64,000 nucleotides of DNA from Verrucomicrobiota bacterium (GTDB taxonomy: Bacteria; Verrucomicrobiota; Verrucomicrobiae; Limisphaerales; UBA11358): NCBI GenBank assembly GCA_014860005.1, contig JACZKP010000209.1, positions 54,095 through 118,094 of the forward strand. Direction: 5' to 3'. Within the stretch, counting starts at the first letter, position 1, and each line of letters opens with the position of its first letter. This document shows, piece after piece, positions 35,700 through 45,378 of this stretch. Under the pieces are notes generated by a model that saw only the letters and a list, made by a program, of their open reading frames with translations, made no database searches and was not told the DNA's origin. The translations under genes were made by a program, and so were the position numbers.

Positions 35700-36272
35700 C
35701 TACCCCGCTTTTGGATCGGGACTTTCTGGATTCGCAGCCGGCGCGGATTGAGTCTCCACCCACCGCGCGAGCAACCAGAGCAGATCCGCCAGGCGATTCA
35801 AATAAATGATGATTTCGGAGTTCTGGAGTTGATCGGCTTCCTGCAACGCGCACACCCGGCGCTCCGCCCGGCGACAGACCGTACGCGCCACGTCCAGCGC
35901 CGCCGAATTCAGGCATGAACCCGGCGTGGCCCAGCCCTTGAAAGACACGCTCTGGGCTTCAATCTCCCTTACCAGCGCGTCGAGCTTGTGGGTGAGTTGC
36001 GAGGTCACCAACGAGTAACCATCCTTCACGTAACGCGGCAGGTCTTCGACGGCGGTGGCCAGTTCGCCCATCAAGATCACCAGGTCCTTCTGGATCGGCA
36101 GCAAATTATCGCGGACGAAATCGTGGTGCGCCGAGGCGCGCGCCAGGCCCAGCGCGGTGTTCAATTCGTCCACACAGCCGTACGCTTCGACGCGCGGATG
36201 ACATTTGGAAACGCGCCGGCCATACATCAGGGCAGTTTTGCCCTTGTCGCCGGATTTGGTGACGATGCTCAT
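35700..36272 (-). CDS. pduO: PduO-type cob(I)alamin adenosyltransferase
   Basis: A 190-residue helical-bundle enzyme that makes adenosylcobalamin from cob(I)alamin and ATP. The N-terminal MSIVTKSGDKGKTALMYGRR (family signature TKxGDxGxT), VEAYGCVDELNTALG and the C-terminal YLNRLADLLWLLARW are typical. I took the ATG at 36270-36272; a TTG four codons earlier is possible. No diol dehydratase is in the window, but the B12-binding radical SAM protein at 58464 may be a user of cobalamin. Confidence 0.92.
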   Translation of the reverse strand: MSIVTKSGDKGKTALMYGRRVSKCHPRVEAYGCVDELNTALGLARASAHHDFVRDNLLPIQKDLVILMGELATAVEDLPRYVKDGYSLVTSQLTHKLDALVREIEAQSVSFKGWATPGSCLNSAALDVARTVCRRAERRVCALQEADQLQNSEIIIYLNRLADLLWLLARWVETQSAPAANPESPDPKAG

Positions 36273-36359
36273 GCTTTGTAACAAGGTTGAAACCTAGAAT
36301 TCCCAGACGCTGCGCCAACTACAACCATGGCGGGGCTTCAGCAATTAACAACTCCTGGC

Positions 36360-36665
36360 TCAAGCGCCCGCAGCCAACGCAGCCAAGAAGACTATGAAGG
36401 CTCCAATACAAAACAGCAGCGCAATACCGGAGAAAATCGTGCCGATAATGCCGCAAACCTTCCCTGCAGCGCACATTCCTCTTCCGCTCTCCTCCATAAT
36501 CCCAGCGTCCATTTGCCTCAAGTCGCTCGAACCTACGACCCAAGCAATGATGGTCAAAGGTAATGAGAATACTGCTAAGGGTGCAAAGCATAAGAGCGAC
36601 GGAAGCCCAAAGATTAACCCGAGGATGCCGCAAACCAGACTTATCTCTCCTCGATGTCGTTTCAT
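36360..36665 (-). CDS. small DUF4190-like membrane protein
   Basis: A 101-residue protein with two or three helices (ISLVCGILGLIFGLPSLLCF, CGIIGTIFSGIALLFCIGAF). It begins MKRHRGE and has DLRQMDAGIMEESGRGMCAAG. The neighbour upstream has MKPHRGT and [21 protein letters not shown] at the same places, so the two are tandem duplicates. Function unknown. A longer frame containing it is antisense to sucC and was not used. Confidence 0.7.
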   Translation of the reverse strand: MKRHRGEISLVCGILGLIFGLPSLLCFAPLAVFSLPLTIIAWVVGSSDLRQMDAGIMEESGRGMCAAGKVCGIIGTIFSGIALLFCIGAFIVFLAALAAGA

Positions 36666-36694
36666 TGCCGGTCGGGATAAACGCCACGCATCGT

Positions 36695-36970
36695 TCAGCG
36701 ATTTACTATTACGTTGACTATCACGTCGTAAAACACGACTAAGAGAATTGCGAAGACGATTAGCGTTATTACGCTGAGGACACTGCTGATAATGCCGCAA
36801 ATTTTCCCTGCGTTGGTTATGCCGCGTCCACTTGGGTCCATCATACCAGCGTCCATTTCCTTTATGTCGGTATGGCCCATATACCAAGCCGGGATGCCGG
36901 TGAAGAACCCACAAACGACGAACCCGAGAATGCCAAGAACCAAAATCAGTGTTCCACGATGCGGTTTCAT
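36695..36970 (-). CDS. small DUF4190-like membrane protein, tandem paralogue
   Basis: A 91-residue protein ([39 protein letters not shown]) with the conserved centre [12 protein letters not shown]. It is 29 bp from its paralogue in the same direction and is divergent from sucC, with 76 bp between the start codons. Confidence 0.7.
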   Translation of the reverse strand: MKPHRGTLILVLGILGFVVCGFFTGIPAWYMGHTDIKEMDAGMMDPSGRGITNAGKICGIISSVLSVITLIVFAILLVVFYDVIVNVIVNR

Positions 36971-37046
36971 ATTTGTCGGCGATTGCGGGTTCGCAGTTGC
37001 TTTCTTTTACGAAGCCGACTTCAATCCTGCAAGCTTTTATCTGGAA

Positions 37047-38252
37047 ATGAACATTCACGAATATCAGGCCAAACAACTGCTCGCCCAATATGGAGTCGCC
37101 GTGCCGCCCGGGGAAGTTTGCGACCGACCCGAAGCCGCCAAAAGCATCGCGGAGAAACTCCTCAACGGCGGCGCGCAACTGATTGTGGTCAAAGCTCAGA
37201 TTCATGCCGGCGGGCGTGGTAAAGGCACGTTCAAAAACGGCTTCAAGGGCGGCGTCAAACTGTACAAAACCGCGGACGAGGTTCGCGATTCCGCCAAAGC
37301 CATGTTGGGCAACGTGCTCGTGACCAAACAAACCGGGCCGGAAGGAAGGCTCGTCAGCAAGTTGCTCGTCGCCGCCGCGCCGGAAATCAAAAAGGAACTT
37401 TACCTCGCGGTATTGCTCGACCGCGCCACGTCGCGCCCGCTGATCATGGCCAGCACCGAGGGCGGCGTGGACATCGAAGAGGTCGCGGAAAAGTCGCCGG
37501 AGAAGATCGTCAAGGAATGGATTGATCCGGCCGTTGGGCTGATGCCATTCCAGGCGCGTAAGATTGCCGCGGCACTCGGCCTTAAAGGCAGTGTTTTCAA
37601 CAGTGCGGTCAAACTGCTGTCGGGTGTGTATAAGACATGGTGGGAATGTGACGCCTCGATGGTGGAGATCAATCCGCTCTGCATCATTCCCGGCGCGGAC
37701 GGCAAGGATACGTTGTGCGCGGTGGACGCCAAGATCGGTTTGGATGACAACGCCTTGTACCGGCACAAGGACATTCAGGCCATGCGCGACCTAAACGAGG
37801 AAGCACCGCTCGAAATCGAGGCCAGCAAATTCAATCTCAATTATATCAAGCTCGACGGCAGCATCGCCTGCCTGGTTAATGGCGCGGGCCTCGCGATGGC
37901 GACGATGGACATCATCCAGCATTACGGCGGCATGCCCGCAAACTTTCTGGACGTCGGCGGCGGGGCGAGCACGGAACAAGTCACCGCCGCTTTCAAAATC
38001 ATCATGCAGGACCCGAACGTGAAAGGGATTCTCGTGAACATTTTCGGCGGCATCATGGATTGCAACGTCATCGCCACCGGCATTGTCGCCGCCGTGAAGG
38101 AAACGCATTTGAACCTGCCGCTCGTGGTGCGGCTCGAAGGCAACAACGTCGTCGCCGGCAAAAAGACGCTGGCTGACTCCGGGCTTACGCTGATCACAGG
38201 CGATTCGATGGCGGATGCGGCGCAGCAGGTTGTCAGTGCTGTTGGCAAGTGA
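37047..38252 (+). CDS. sucC: succinate--CoA ligase (ADP-forming) subunit beta
   Basis: A 401-residue subunit, the normal length. The N-terminal [20 protein letters not shown]-grasp parts [18 protein letters not shown], and the CoA-ligase part [16 protein letters not shown] with [13 protein letters not shown] are all in place. Together with SucD it converts succinyl-CoA to succinate while forming ATP. Its last 30 residues (up to [15 protein letters not shown]) are repeated twice, in diverged form, at 38666-38752 and 39461-39553. sucD follows only after 2.5 kb, whereas sucCD are normally adjacent. Confidence 0.95.
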   Translation: MNIHEYQAKQLLAQYGVAVPPGEVCDRPEAAKSIAEKLLNGGAQLIVVKAQIHAGGRGKGTFKNGFKGGVKLYKTADEVRDSAKAMLGNVLVTKQTGPEGRLVSKLLVAAAPEIKKELYLAVLLDRATSRPLIMASTEGGVDIEEVAEKSPEKIVKEWIDPAVGLMPFQARKIAAALGLKGSVFNSAVKLLSGVYKTWWECDASMVEINPLCIIPGADGKDTLCAVDAKIGLDDNALYRHKDIQAMRDLNEEAPLEIEASKFNLNYIKLDGSIACLVNGAGLAMATMDIIQHYGGMPANFLDVGGGASTEQVTAAFKIIMQDPNVKGILVNIFGGIMDCNVIATGIVAAVKETHLNLPLVVRLEGNNVVAGKKTLADSGLTLITGDSMADAAQQVVSAVGK

Positions 38253-38264
38253 TAATCTGCAATC

Positions 38265-38645
38265 ATGAAAAATCGTATGGGAACATTTTGTACGAGTTGC
38301 CGGGTGGAAAATCACATTGACCGCAAGCACGCGGTCGAGGTGCCGAAGCTGTTGGTGGACAGCGGCAGCGAGTTCACCTGGATCCAAGCCGAAACGCTCA
38401 AGCGCGCCAAGGTTGCGCGGGAAAAGAAGGACTACACGTTTGTGATGGCGAACGGCCAGCAAATCACCCGCACGATCGGGTTTGCGATCCTTCGCGTCGG
38501 CGATGCGGTCACCATTGACGAAGTTGTGTTTGCGCAGTCGGGCGATTTGGAATTGCTCGGCGCTCGCTCGCTTGAGGGCTTGAACCTGCGGGTAGATTAC
38601 CGAGCCAAAAGACTCGTTGCCGGCGGACCAATTCTCGCGGCATGA
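38265..38645 (+). CDS. retropepsin-like aspartyl protease domain protein
   Basis: A 126-residue protein with the single-motif pattern of retropepsin-like proteases: VPKLLVDSGSEFTWIQAETL (D-S-G in place of D-T-G) and, near the end, the hydrophobic-G pattern DLELLGARSLEGLNLRVD. Two such subunits dimerise to make an active site. Known small proteins of this kind in bacteria have no agreed role. Its stop overlaps the ATG of the sucC-tail remnant (ATGA). Confidence 0.75.
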   Translation: MKNRMGTFCTSCRVENHIDRKHAVEVPKLLVDSGSEFTWIQAETLKRAKVAREKKDYTFVMANGQQITRTIGFAILRVGDAVTIDEVVFAQSGDLELLGARSLEGLNLRVDYRAKRLVAGGPILAA

Positions 38646-38752
38646 AAAGCAGCGTCATCACCGACAGGAAGCCTCTGCCCGAATCCGACCTCTTCCTTAT
38701 CACCCGCGATTTGATGGCGGATGCAGTGGTAAAGGCCGTCGCCGCAAAATGA
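38642..38752 (+). pseudogene. second copy of the sucC 3' end
   Basis: A 36-codon frame. From codon 9 on, RKPLPESDLFLITRDLMADA followed by VVKAVAAK aligns with the SucC end [20 protein letters not shown] followed by [10 protein letters not shown]. Both end in a stop at the same position. The DNA has shared stretches (GATGGCGGATGC) but is well diverged, so this is not a recent direct repeat. Confidence 0.75.
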
Positions 38753-38773
38753 ACCGCCGGTTTGGGATTGGGA

Positions 38774-39250
38774 ATGAAATACTATATTGAAACCACGATC
38801 CCGAGTTTCTACCACGACACGCGCCGCTCGCTGGAAATTCGCTCGCGGCGCCACTGGACGCGACGGTGGTGGGATCAAGGGAAACCGGGGGCGATTCTGG
38901 TCACCGGTTATTCAGTCATTGCCGAACTTGAACTGACGCCGGGCAGGAAGCGGAGGCCGGCATTGCTGTTCGCCAAACAGATTCCCGTGCTGGAGGAAAC
39001 TGAGGACGCCCAGGAAGTGATTGAGTTCTATCACCAACACAAACTGATGCCGGCTGGAGTGTTTGGTGACGCCACCCACTTGGCTCTCGCCACCCTCCAC
39101 AAGTGCGATTACCTTGTCACGTGGAATTGCCGACATCTGGCCAACCCGAACAAACTCGACCACATGGTCCGCGTGAACTGGATGTTGGGATTGGCCACGC
39201 CGAAGATAGTCACGCCGCTACAATTGCTTGAAAATGATGAAGACCACTGA
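38774..39250 (+). CDS. PIN-domain protein (VapC-like)
   Basis: A 158-residue protein. MKYYIETTIPSFYHDT at the N-terminus and VFGDATHLALATLHKCDYLV then TWNCRHLANP near the end match the PIN-domain acidic motifs (E/D at the start; DATHLALA; D-LVTWN). PIN proteins are metal-dependent RNases, often toxins. The next small gene overlaps it by 14 bp and may be the antitoxin. The pair is bounded on each side by sucC-tail copies. Confidence 0.8.
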   Translation: MKYYIETTIPSFYHDTRRSLEIRSRRHWTRRWWDQGKPGAILVTGYSVIAELELTPGRKRRPALLFAKQIPVLEETEDAQEVIEFYHQHKLMPAGVFGDATHLALATLHKCDYLVTWNCRHLANPNKLDHMVRVNWMLGLATPKIVTPLQLLENDEDH

Positions 39251-39434
39251 ACCACCGGACGATGGCATGGAATGGTTGCGCAAGCTGCGGGGTAAAATTG
39301 CGGCGGAGTGCGATCACAACCTTGCCCAGCAATCCGCCGTGTATCGTCAAGCCGCAGCCAGACATTCCTACAAGGTTTACAGAGGGGAAGCAGCAGTGAC
39401 TGCACCCAAGAAGCGGATGAAATTGGCCGCGTGA
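39237..39434 (+). CDS. small protein, possible antitoxin for the PIN protein
   Basis: A 65-residue basic protein starting MKTTEPPDDGMEWLRKLRGK. It overlaps the PIN gene end, which suggests coupling. The pattern WLRKLRGKIAAECDHN is like small partner proteins of PIN toxins that I have seen, but no DNA-binding fold is clear. Toxin-first order is unusual but known. Confidence 0.55.
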   Translation: MKTTEPPDDGMEWLRKLRGKIAAECDHNLAQQSAVYRQAAARHSYKVYRGEAAVTAPKKRMKLAA

Positions 39435-39460
39435 AGAAAGCATCCAAATGCTGCCAGTCT

Positions 39461-39553
39461 CAAAGGACGCTGACTGTATGCGACCTCAAGCTCATCACCG
39501 GCGTTTCATTGGCGGACGCGGCGGAGAACGTCATCGCGGCCGTAGGCGCTTGA
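39461..39553 (+). pseudogene. third copy of the sucC 3' end
   Basis: QRTLTVCDLKLITGVSLADA followed by AENVIAAVGA and stop aligns along 30 residues with the SucC end ([30 protein letters not shown]). There is no own start codon in a good position. It lies just after the PIN/small-protein pair. Confidence 0.75.
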
Positions 39554-39577
39554 CACAAGTCGTTAAAATCGAGGGCA

Positions 39578-39844
39578 ATGTCACCAGACCGCCAGGCAAC
39601 TCAATCCACCAAATGGGTCGGCGACGACCTAGCGCCCTATCGCCGTTTGGTCGAATTGCAGAAACAAATGATTGAACTCGCCCAACAACATAAGCAATCA
39701 CGTCGCGAGTACGAAGCACTACGCGTAGAGGTGGCAAAGGAAATTGCCGCCAAACGCTGCGAGACCGCGGGCTTGAACCAGCGGTGGCGCACGACGGCAT
39801 TGCGCCTGATCTCTTTCAATCGGAAGGAGTCATCGCCATGCTGA
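39578..39844 (+). CDS. small coiled-coil protein
   Basis: An 88-residue frame with a long helical, charged middle (LVELQKQMIELAQQHKQSRR then EYEALRVEVAKEIAAKR). The last 25 residues look less protein-like and run over the start of the VOC gene by 7 bp. No family recognised. It may be real in its first 60 residues. Confidence 0.45.
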   Translation: MSPDRQATQSTKWVGDDLAPYRRLVELQKQMIELAQQHKQSRREYEALRVEVAKEIAAKRCETAGLNQRWRTTALRLISFNRKESSPC

Positions 39845-40215
39845 AAGTCACCGAAATTGCCTTTAGCTGTTACCCCGTCACCGACATGGCGCGGGCGCGC
39901 AAGTTTTACGAAGCAGTGTTGGGTTTGACACCCACCATGACCGTGGGCGAACCCGGCGGCATGCAATGGACGGAATACGACATCGCCAACGGCACACTCT
40001 CCATCGGGGCGGGCGCACCCGGCTGGAAACCAACCGCGGAAGGCTGTTCGGTTGGGCTTGAGGTTGAGGACTTCGACGCGGCCATCGCCCATCTGAAAGC
40101 CAGCGGCGTGAAGTTTCAAAGGCAACCGTTCGCCACGCCTGTCTGCCGGATGGCGTTCATTTACGATCCCGACGGCAACGCGATTTGCATTCACAAGCGG
40201 AATCCCGGACGGTGA
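39838..40215 (+). CDS. VOC-family (glyoxalase/bleomycin-resistance fold) protein
   Basis: A 125-residue protein: ARARKFYEAVLGLTPTM, LEVEDFDAAIAHLKASGVKF and FIYDPDGNAICIHKRN are the standard VOC landmarks, with metal-ligand positions near the end (E/H). The ATG at 39838 has GGAAGGAG nine bases upstream, one of the best ribosome sites in this stretch. Substrate unknown. Confidence 0.88.
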   Translation: MLKVTEIAFSCYPVTDMARARKFYEAVLGLTPTMTVGEPGGMQWTEYDIANGTLSIGAGAPGWKPTAEGCSVGLEVEDFDAAIAHLKASGVKFQRQPFATPVCRMAFIYDPDGNAICIHKRNPGR

Positions 40216-40223
40216 GACTCGCT

Positions 40224-40718
40224 ATGCAACCGGCGCAAACGCCTAGTCGAATTCCTGACGAGTCAAAACTCGCGGACCTGTTTCGCGAGCAGCTCGAGAA
40301 CTCGAACATGCTGCTCCACAACATCAAGCAGAACTTGCCGAAGCTAGAAGAGCTGTTGGCGCACGTCGAGGGTCACTGGGGCATGGAGGACGGCATTTAC
40401 CGGTTCTACCACCAATCTTTCAAGGTCTATCACCTTCAGGGATTGACTGAGGGAATGTGCAAGGCATTGCAGGAACTTTTTCCAGGCCGGCCCATGAACG
40501 GGTGGTTCACCGAGATTGTTGCTCAAGGCACCGGCAAGGATTTTGAGATGTCACATAACAAGGAATGGCTTCGGCACACTCGGCCCATCGTCGAGGCGTT
40601 TTTTCACGCGCATTACTTTCTGAAGATGGCCGTCAAATACGGCAAGGAATTGGCGAGCGCGCCCGACCGCATGCCCAGCGGCTGGGCGGTAGTCTTGTAT
40701 TTGTTCGACCTGAGATAA
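40224..40718 (+). CDS. conserved protein of unknown function
   Basis: A 164-residue protein, mostly helical, with the segment WGMEDGIYRFYHQSFKVYHL that I know from widespread uncharacterised proteins. I set the start at MQPAQTPSRIPDE (40224); the frame is open from 40185. It lies 32 bp before sucD and belongs to the accessory insert between sucC and sucD. Confidence 0.7.
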   Translation: MQPAQTPSRIPDESKLADLFREQLENSNMLLHNIKQNLPKLEELLAHVEGHWGMEDGIYRFYHQSFKVYHLQGLTEGMCKALQELFPGRPMNGWFTEIVAQGTGKDFEMSHNKEWLRHTRPIVEAFFHAHYFLKMAVKYGKELASAPDRMPSGWAVVLYLFDLR

Positions 40719-40750
40719 TTGGAATCAAACCACAAAGGCATTGAATCTAC

Positions 40751-41653
40751 ATGGCAATCCTAGTCAAACCCAACACCAAAGTTCTCATCCAAGGCATCAC
40801 CGGCAGCTTCGGCGCGCGGCATGCCCAATTGTCCATTGATTACGGTACGCAAGTCGTCGCCGGGGTCACGCCCGGCAAAGGCGGTCAAGTCTTTGAACAC
40901 AACGGCAGGAAAGTCCCGATTTTCGACACGGTGGCCGACGCTGCGAAGCAAACCGGCGCGACGGCCAGCGCCGTGTTCGTGCCGCCCGCCTTCGCCGCCG
41001 ATGCCATTCTCGAAGGCGTGGACGCTGGACTCGAACTCGTCGTCGCCATCACCGAGGGTATCCCGGTAAATGATATGGTGAAAGTGAAGCGCGCGATGGA
41101 GGGCAAGAGCACGCGGCTCATCGGCCCCAATTGTCCGGGCATTGTCACCCCAGGCGAGGGCAAGGATTCTCACGGCGGCTGTCGTATTGGGATTTCGCCA
41201 GGCTACATCCACAAGCAGGGCCACATCGGAGTCGTCTCGCGGAGCGGCACGTTGACATACGAGGCGGTCTGGCAATTGACCTGCCGTGGCGTGGGGCAGT
41301 CCTCGTGCGTGGGCATCGGCGGTGACCCTGTGAACGGCACGTCGCACCTCGACGTGATCAAGCTGTTCAACGATGATCCCGAGACGCACGGCATCATTAT
41401 GATCGGCGAAATCGGCGGTTCTGCCGAAGAAGAAGCGGCCGAGTGGATCAAGCAGCACTGCAAGAAACCCGTGGCGGGATTCATCGCTGGTGCGACTGCG
41501 CCACCCGGGCGCCGCATGGGCCACGCCGGCGCGATCATCAGCGGCGGCAAAGGTACCGCTCAGGCGAAAATTGCCGCGCTCAAAGCGGCGGGCATTGGCG
41601 TGGCGACTACTCCCAGCGACATGGCCGATACGCTACTGCGAATGATGCCGTGA
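40751..41653 (+). CDS. sucD: succinate--CoA ligase subunit alpha
   Basis: A 300-residue subunit. [21 protein letters not shown] is the CoA-binding start, [20 protein letters not shown] and [14 protein letters not shown] follow, and the phosphohistidine is in [15 protein letters not shown]. With SucC it gives the TCA-cycle ligase. CDS length is normal. The start is supported by ATG 12 bp after a purine-rich stretch. Confidence 0.95.
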   Translation: MAILVKPNTKVLIQGITGSFGARHAQLSIDYGTQVVAGVTPGKGGQVFEHNGRKVPIFDTVADAAKQTGATASAVFVPPAFAADAILEGVDAGLELVVAITEGIPVNDMVKVKRAMEGKSTRLIGPNCPGIVTPGEGKDSHGGCRIGISPGYIHKQGHIGVVSRSGTLTYEAVWQLTCRGVGQSSCVGIGGDPVNGTSHLDVIKLFNDDPETHGIIMIGEIGGSAEEEAAEWIKQHCKKPVAGFIAGATAPPGRRMGHAGAIISGGKGTAQAKIAALKAAGIGVATTPSDMADTLLRMMP

Positions 41654-41733
41654 GCAAGGAGCATTACGCGTATCCGTAAGCCGCGGACCTTGCGGCCCGG
41701 CTCGCACGCCTTGCGCTTCACGGATCGCGTTCC

Positions 41734-42588
41734 ATGATCCTCCTTGATTTCATTCTAAACCTCGCCGGGCTGTTGCTCTGGTTCAACTGGCGCGCGGCCC
41801 AACTGGAAGCAAAGGTCCGCACGGCACCGGGCACGATTGCCAACACAATCCGGCGGACGGCGCCGTCCCGTCTTCAGCGCTGGCTGATGCTGGCGGCGCT
41901 ATTCGGTTTGATTTGCCTCCGGGCCTGGTTCTATCGGCATCTGGGGCCGGCGGTGGAATGGACGGCGCCCTTGAATCTTGGCGCCATAATGCTCTTTTTC
42001 CGCAGCGATAAAATTGACCTGATGCTGCTGTTCTCGACCCTCAGTTTTTGCCGCACCCTCGTCGTGGTTTACTTCTGGCTGCTCTTTCTGGATGCGGTGA
42101 ATCGGAGCGCCACCGCAAATCCCATTTCCAAGTTCATCCGGCTTCAGCTTGGCCGCGTTGCCGGCGGTCCACGTTTCCTGCAAATGCTGCTACCGCTTTT
42201 GTTCGTGGCGATCGCCTGGGCTGGACTTCAGCCGTTGCTGACCAATGCGGGGATCACCCATCCAGCTTCCACCAGCGGACGATTGTTCCTGCAAGGACTG
42301 CTAATCGCGGCCGGCACGTTTCTGAGCCTCAAGTATTTGGTCCCGGGCCTCCTCTTCGTCCACTTCCTCACAAGCTACGTCTATTTTGGCAGCAGTCCGT
42401 TCTGGGATTTTCCCGGCATCACCGGGCGAAATCTGCTCGCGCTGTTGCGGCGCGTGCCGTTACGGTTGGGCCGGATGGATTTTGCTCCGCTCATTGGAAT
42501 CGTCCTCTCGCTGCTGCTCTTACATTCCCTGCCACAATGGATTCTGAAACTCCTCGAGCGAAAAGACCTGACAATCTGGCCACAGTAA
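41734..42588 (+). CDS. YggT-family membrane protein
   Basis: A 284-residue protein with about six helices. The C-terminal half (FLTSYVYFGSSPFWDFPGIT, LLRRVPLRLGRMDFAPLIG) has the YggT pattern of a pair of helices followed by the N-P/L-R-P-like loop and a D-x-x-P helix. YggT proteins are thought to act in turgor or cell-division-related membrane functions. It stands alone after sucD. Confidence 0.78.
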   Translation: MILLDFILNLAGLLLWFNWRAAQLEAKVRTAPGTIANTIRRTAPSRLQRWLMLAALFGLICLRAWFYRHLGPAVEWTAPLNLGAIMLFFRSDKIDLMLLFSTLSFCRTLVVVYFWLLFLDAVNRSATANPISKFIRLQLGRVAGGPRFLQMLLPLLFVAIAWAGLQPLLTNAGITHPASTSGRLFLQGLLIAAGTFLSLKYLVPGLLFVHFLTSYVYFGSSPFWDFPGITGRNLLALLRRVPLRLGRMDFAPLIGIVLSLLLLHSLPQWILKLLERKDLTIWPQ

Positions 42589-42649
42589 CGTCGCTCCCAG
42601 AATGGTCATCCCAACATTCTGCTCACCCAGGAGCGACCAGAGAACGCTT

Positions 42650-43750
42650 TCAGACTGATGACGCCCTGGGCAGCCTCATCACCACAATGGTACCGGCCCC
42701 TGACTCACTTTGAATTACCAGCGTGCCCCCGTGCAGCTCGGTGAGCCGCCGCGCGATGGTCAGTCCCAAACCAATCCCCTGTTGCTCGTGCAACTTGCGA
42801 TCGAACTGCATGTAGGCGCCCACTCGAGAGATGTGTTCCGTCGAAAAACCGCGCCCTTGATCGCTCACGGTCAGGACCACGGCATCAAACTGCTGGACCA
42901 GTTCGACAATCACTTCGGTCCCACGCGATGAAAACTTGAAGGCGTTCTGCACCAACTCATCCACGACCTTGCCCAGATATTCCTCCGCCATGGGAACGGC
43001 AGCATCGGCGAGAACCAGTTGCAGATCCGCCGCGCGCTGGGCTTCCTCGGCCTGTTTGCGCGCGTGCTCTTCGATGAACCGCGCGGGTGCGGCGGCCTGC
43101 GCACCGCGCAGCAGACTCAACTTCTGCGGATCGGCACCCCACAGTTCCAACTGGGCGTAAATCAGGAAGTTCTCCACCAGGCGCTCCAACCGCCGCCCAC
43201 TCTGATGAATCACCTGACCCATCTCGGCAATCTCGGCGGGCTGCAGGCTTTCCGCATCCGCCATGAGAATATCGCCATAGGCGATGATGCCGTTGAGCGG
43301 CGTGCGCAACTCGTGTGGCAGCATGAGGCTGAGGTTGTCCCGCAAGTCTGTCAGTTTGCGTTCCGCCTCGGCGCGAACCGTTTGCGCCTTGCGCAGGCGC
43401 GCATCCACGGCCGCGTAGAGGCCGTCAATCGTGAATGGTTTGGGCAGGTAATCGTCCGCGCCCAACTCCATGCCGTGGCGCATACCGGCGTTATCCGCCA
43501 GGCCTGTCATTAGAATGAAAGGGATGGCCGCAGTAACGGATTCATTCCGCAGAGAGGACAAAGTGAGATAACCATCCATCTTCTCCATGTTGACGTCGCA
43601 GAGGATTAGATCGGGCAATTGCTTGCGCGCTTTCTCGACCCCCACGGCGCCATTCTCCGCCTCGATCACGTCATAGCCGCGCTGGCGGAGGGCCATTTGG
43701 ACCATCTCGCGCAGCCACTCTTCATCGTCAATGACGAGAATCTTTTTCAT
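42650..43750 (-). CDS. response-regulator receiver fused to a histidine kinase
   Basis: A 366-residue soluble protein with the receiver first: acidic pair DDEE, phospho-acceptor D52 (LILCDVNM) and K104 (LPKPFT). A coiled linker leads to HisKA with H146 in LPHELRTPLNG, then the ATPase with NAFKFS, DQGRGFS and GIGLGLTI boxes. Such receiver-kinase hybrids relay signals from another kinase; no partner is nearby. It is convergent with the YggT gene. Confidence 0.92.
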   Translation of the reverse strand: MKKILVIDDEEWLREMVQMALRQRGYDVIEAENGAVGVEKARKQLPDLILCDVNMEKMDGYLTLSSLRNESVTAAIPFILMTGLADNAGMRHGMELGADDYLPKPFTIDGLYAAVDARLRKAQTVRAEAERKLTDLRDNLSLMLPHELRTPLNGIIAYGDILMADAESLQPAEIAEMGQVIHQSGRRLERLVENFLIYAQLELWGADPQKLSLLRGAQAAAPARFIEEHARKQAEEAQRAADLQLVLADAAVPMAEEYLGKVVDELVQNAFKFSSRGTEVIVELVQQFDAVVLTVSDQGRGFSTEHISRVGAYMQFDRKLHEQQGIGLGLTIARRLTELHGGTLVIQSESGAGTIVVMRLPRASSV

Positions 43751-43942
43751 TCAGATGCGTTGCCTCAATTCGATACCATGCAAGCTTGGCATGGGTCAAA
43801 TTCGCGGTCGTGGGGCAAATCGTGTCCATCGCCCCCGGTCGGACTTTCCAACGGCTGTTACCTCCCGCAGACGGACGCAAGGTCATCCGTCCGTCCATGC
43901 TCCCTCACCCGGAAGCCAGCCCCGTGCCAGCGACGGATGCGC

Positions 43943-45232
43943 CTACTTCCGCTTGTGCAGCGGCAGGTAATGACTCAACGTCGGTCCCACATAAATCTGA
44001 CGTGGGCGGTAAATGCGGCTCTTGGTGTCCTCCTCGATCTCCTTGTAGTTGGCAATCCACCCTGGCATGCGGCCAATGGCGAAAATGACCGGGAACATCT
44101 CCATCGGAATGCCGATTGCCCGCATGATGATGCCGCTGTAAAAGTCCACGTTGGGATACAACTTGCGTTCGACAAAGTACGGGTCCTTCATCGCGACTTC
44201 CTCCAGTTTCTTGGCGATGTCCAGCAGCGGATCGCTGATCTGGAGCACGTTCAACAGGCTGTCGCAGGCCTGCTTGATGATCTTGGCGCGGGGATCGTAA
44301 TTCTTATAGACGCGGTGGCCGAAGCCCATGAGCCGCTTGCCGCTGGCCTTGTCCTTGGCCGCCGCGATGAACTTGGAACCGTCGTCTTCCGATTGGTGAA
44401 TCTGCTCCAGCATTTCCACCACCGCCTGGTTGGCCCCGCCGTGCAACGGCCCCCACAGCGCGCACACGCCCGCCGCCGCGCAGGCAAACATGTTTGCCTG
44501 GCTCGAGGCCACCATCCGCACCGTGGCCGTGGAACAATTCTGCTCGTGGTCGGCGTGCAGCAGGAAAATTAAATCCAGCGCGCGCACCACCTCCGGCTTG
44601 ATCTCGTAATCATCATACGGCTCGGAAAACATCATGTGCAGGAAGTTGGCCGTGTACTTGTAGGCGCTCTTGGGATAAATGATCGGCAACCCCCGCGACT
44701 TGCGGTAGGAAAACGCCGCGATGGTCCGCACCTGCGAAATCAACCGGGCCGCGTACAGTTCAAACCGACCGGAATTGCCAAACTTCATCAAACTTTGATC
44801 AAAGCAACTGCTCGCGTTGATCATGGCGGACAGAATCGCCATCGGGTGAGCGTTCGAGGGAAAACCCTCGAAATGATATTTCATGTCTTCGTGAAGATTC
44901 GCGTTGGCGGTGAGCAACTCGGAAAACTGCCGGAGTTCCGTCCGGGTGGGCAGGTGGCCGTAAATGATCAGATAGGCCGTCTCGATGAAGCTGGATTTCT
45001 CCGCAAGTTCATCAATCGGAATGCCCCGGTAACGCAAAATCCCCTTCTCGCCGTCAATGAACGTGATCTTGCTCAGGCACGAACCCGTGTTCGCGTAGCC
45101 ATCGTCCAAGGTGATGCAGGACGTGTGGTTGCGAAGGCAGGAGATGTCCACCGCCTGTTCGCCCTCGGTGCCCTCGACTATGGGAAGCGTGATCGTCTTT
45201 CCATCCAATACCAGTTTTGCCTCTTTGCTCAT
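43943..45232 (-). CDS. gltA: citrate synthase
   Basis: A 429-residue type II citrate synthase. The key histidines and aspartate are in LHADHEQNCST, LWGPLHGGANQAVVEML and FGHRVYKNYDPRAK. The start at 45230-45232 (MSKEAKLVLDGKTI) is the usual one; the open frame goes 58 codons further upstream without conserved sequence. It catalyses the entry step of the TCA cycle. Confidence 0.95.
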   Translation of the reverse strand: MSKEAKLVLDGKTITLPIVEGTEGEQAVDISCLRNHTSCITLDDGYANTGSCLSKITFIDGEKGILRYRGIPIDELAEKSSFIETAYLIIYGHLPTRTELRQFSELLTANANLHEDMKYHFEGFPSNAHPMAILSAMINASSCFDQSLMKFGNSGRFELYAARLISQVRTIAAFSYRKSRGLPIIYPKSAYKYTANFLHMMFSEPYDDYEIKPEVVRALDLIFLLHADHEQNCSTATVRMVASSQANMFACAAAGVCALWGPLHGGANQAVVEMLEQIHQSEDDGSKFIAAAKDKASGKRLMGFGHRVYKNYDPRAKIIKQACDSLLNVLQISDPLLDIAKKLEEVAMKDPYFVERKLYPNVDFYSGIIMRAIGIPMEMFPVIFAIGRMPGWIANYKEIEEDTKSRIYRPRQIYVGPTLSHYLPLHKRK

Positions 45233-45378
45233 GTATGACAATTCCTGCGGTTCAACGTTGTGTCGGCAGTCTGCGTAGAACCTGAGAATTTGGCAAGGAG
45301 GGAAACGAGCCGCAACGCGAACCAGGCGGACTCGCCCGGTCGGATTCAAATCGGCCGCTGCCCGTGACTGATCCGGCT

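Noticed and set aside
38265..40718. An integrase-carrying genomic island between sucC and sucD
   Set aside because: No integrase, transposase or tRNA is present; only small accessory genes and sucC-end copies are seen.
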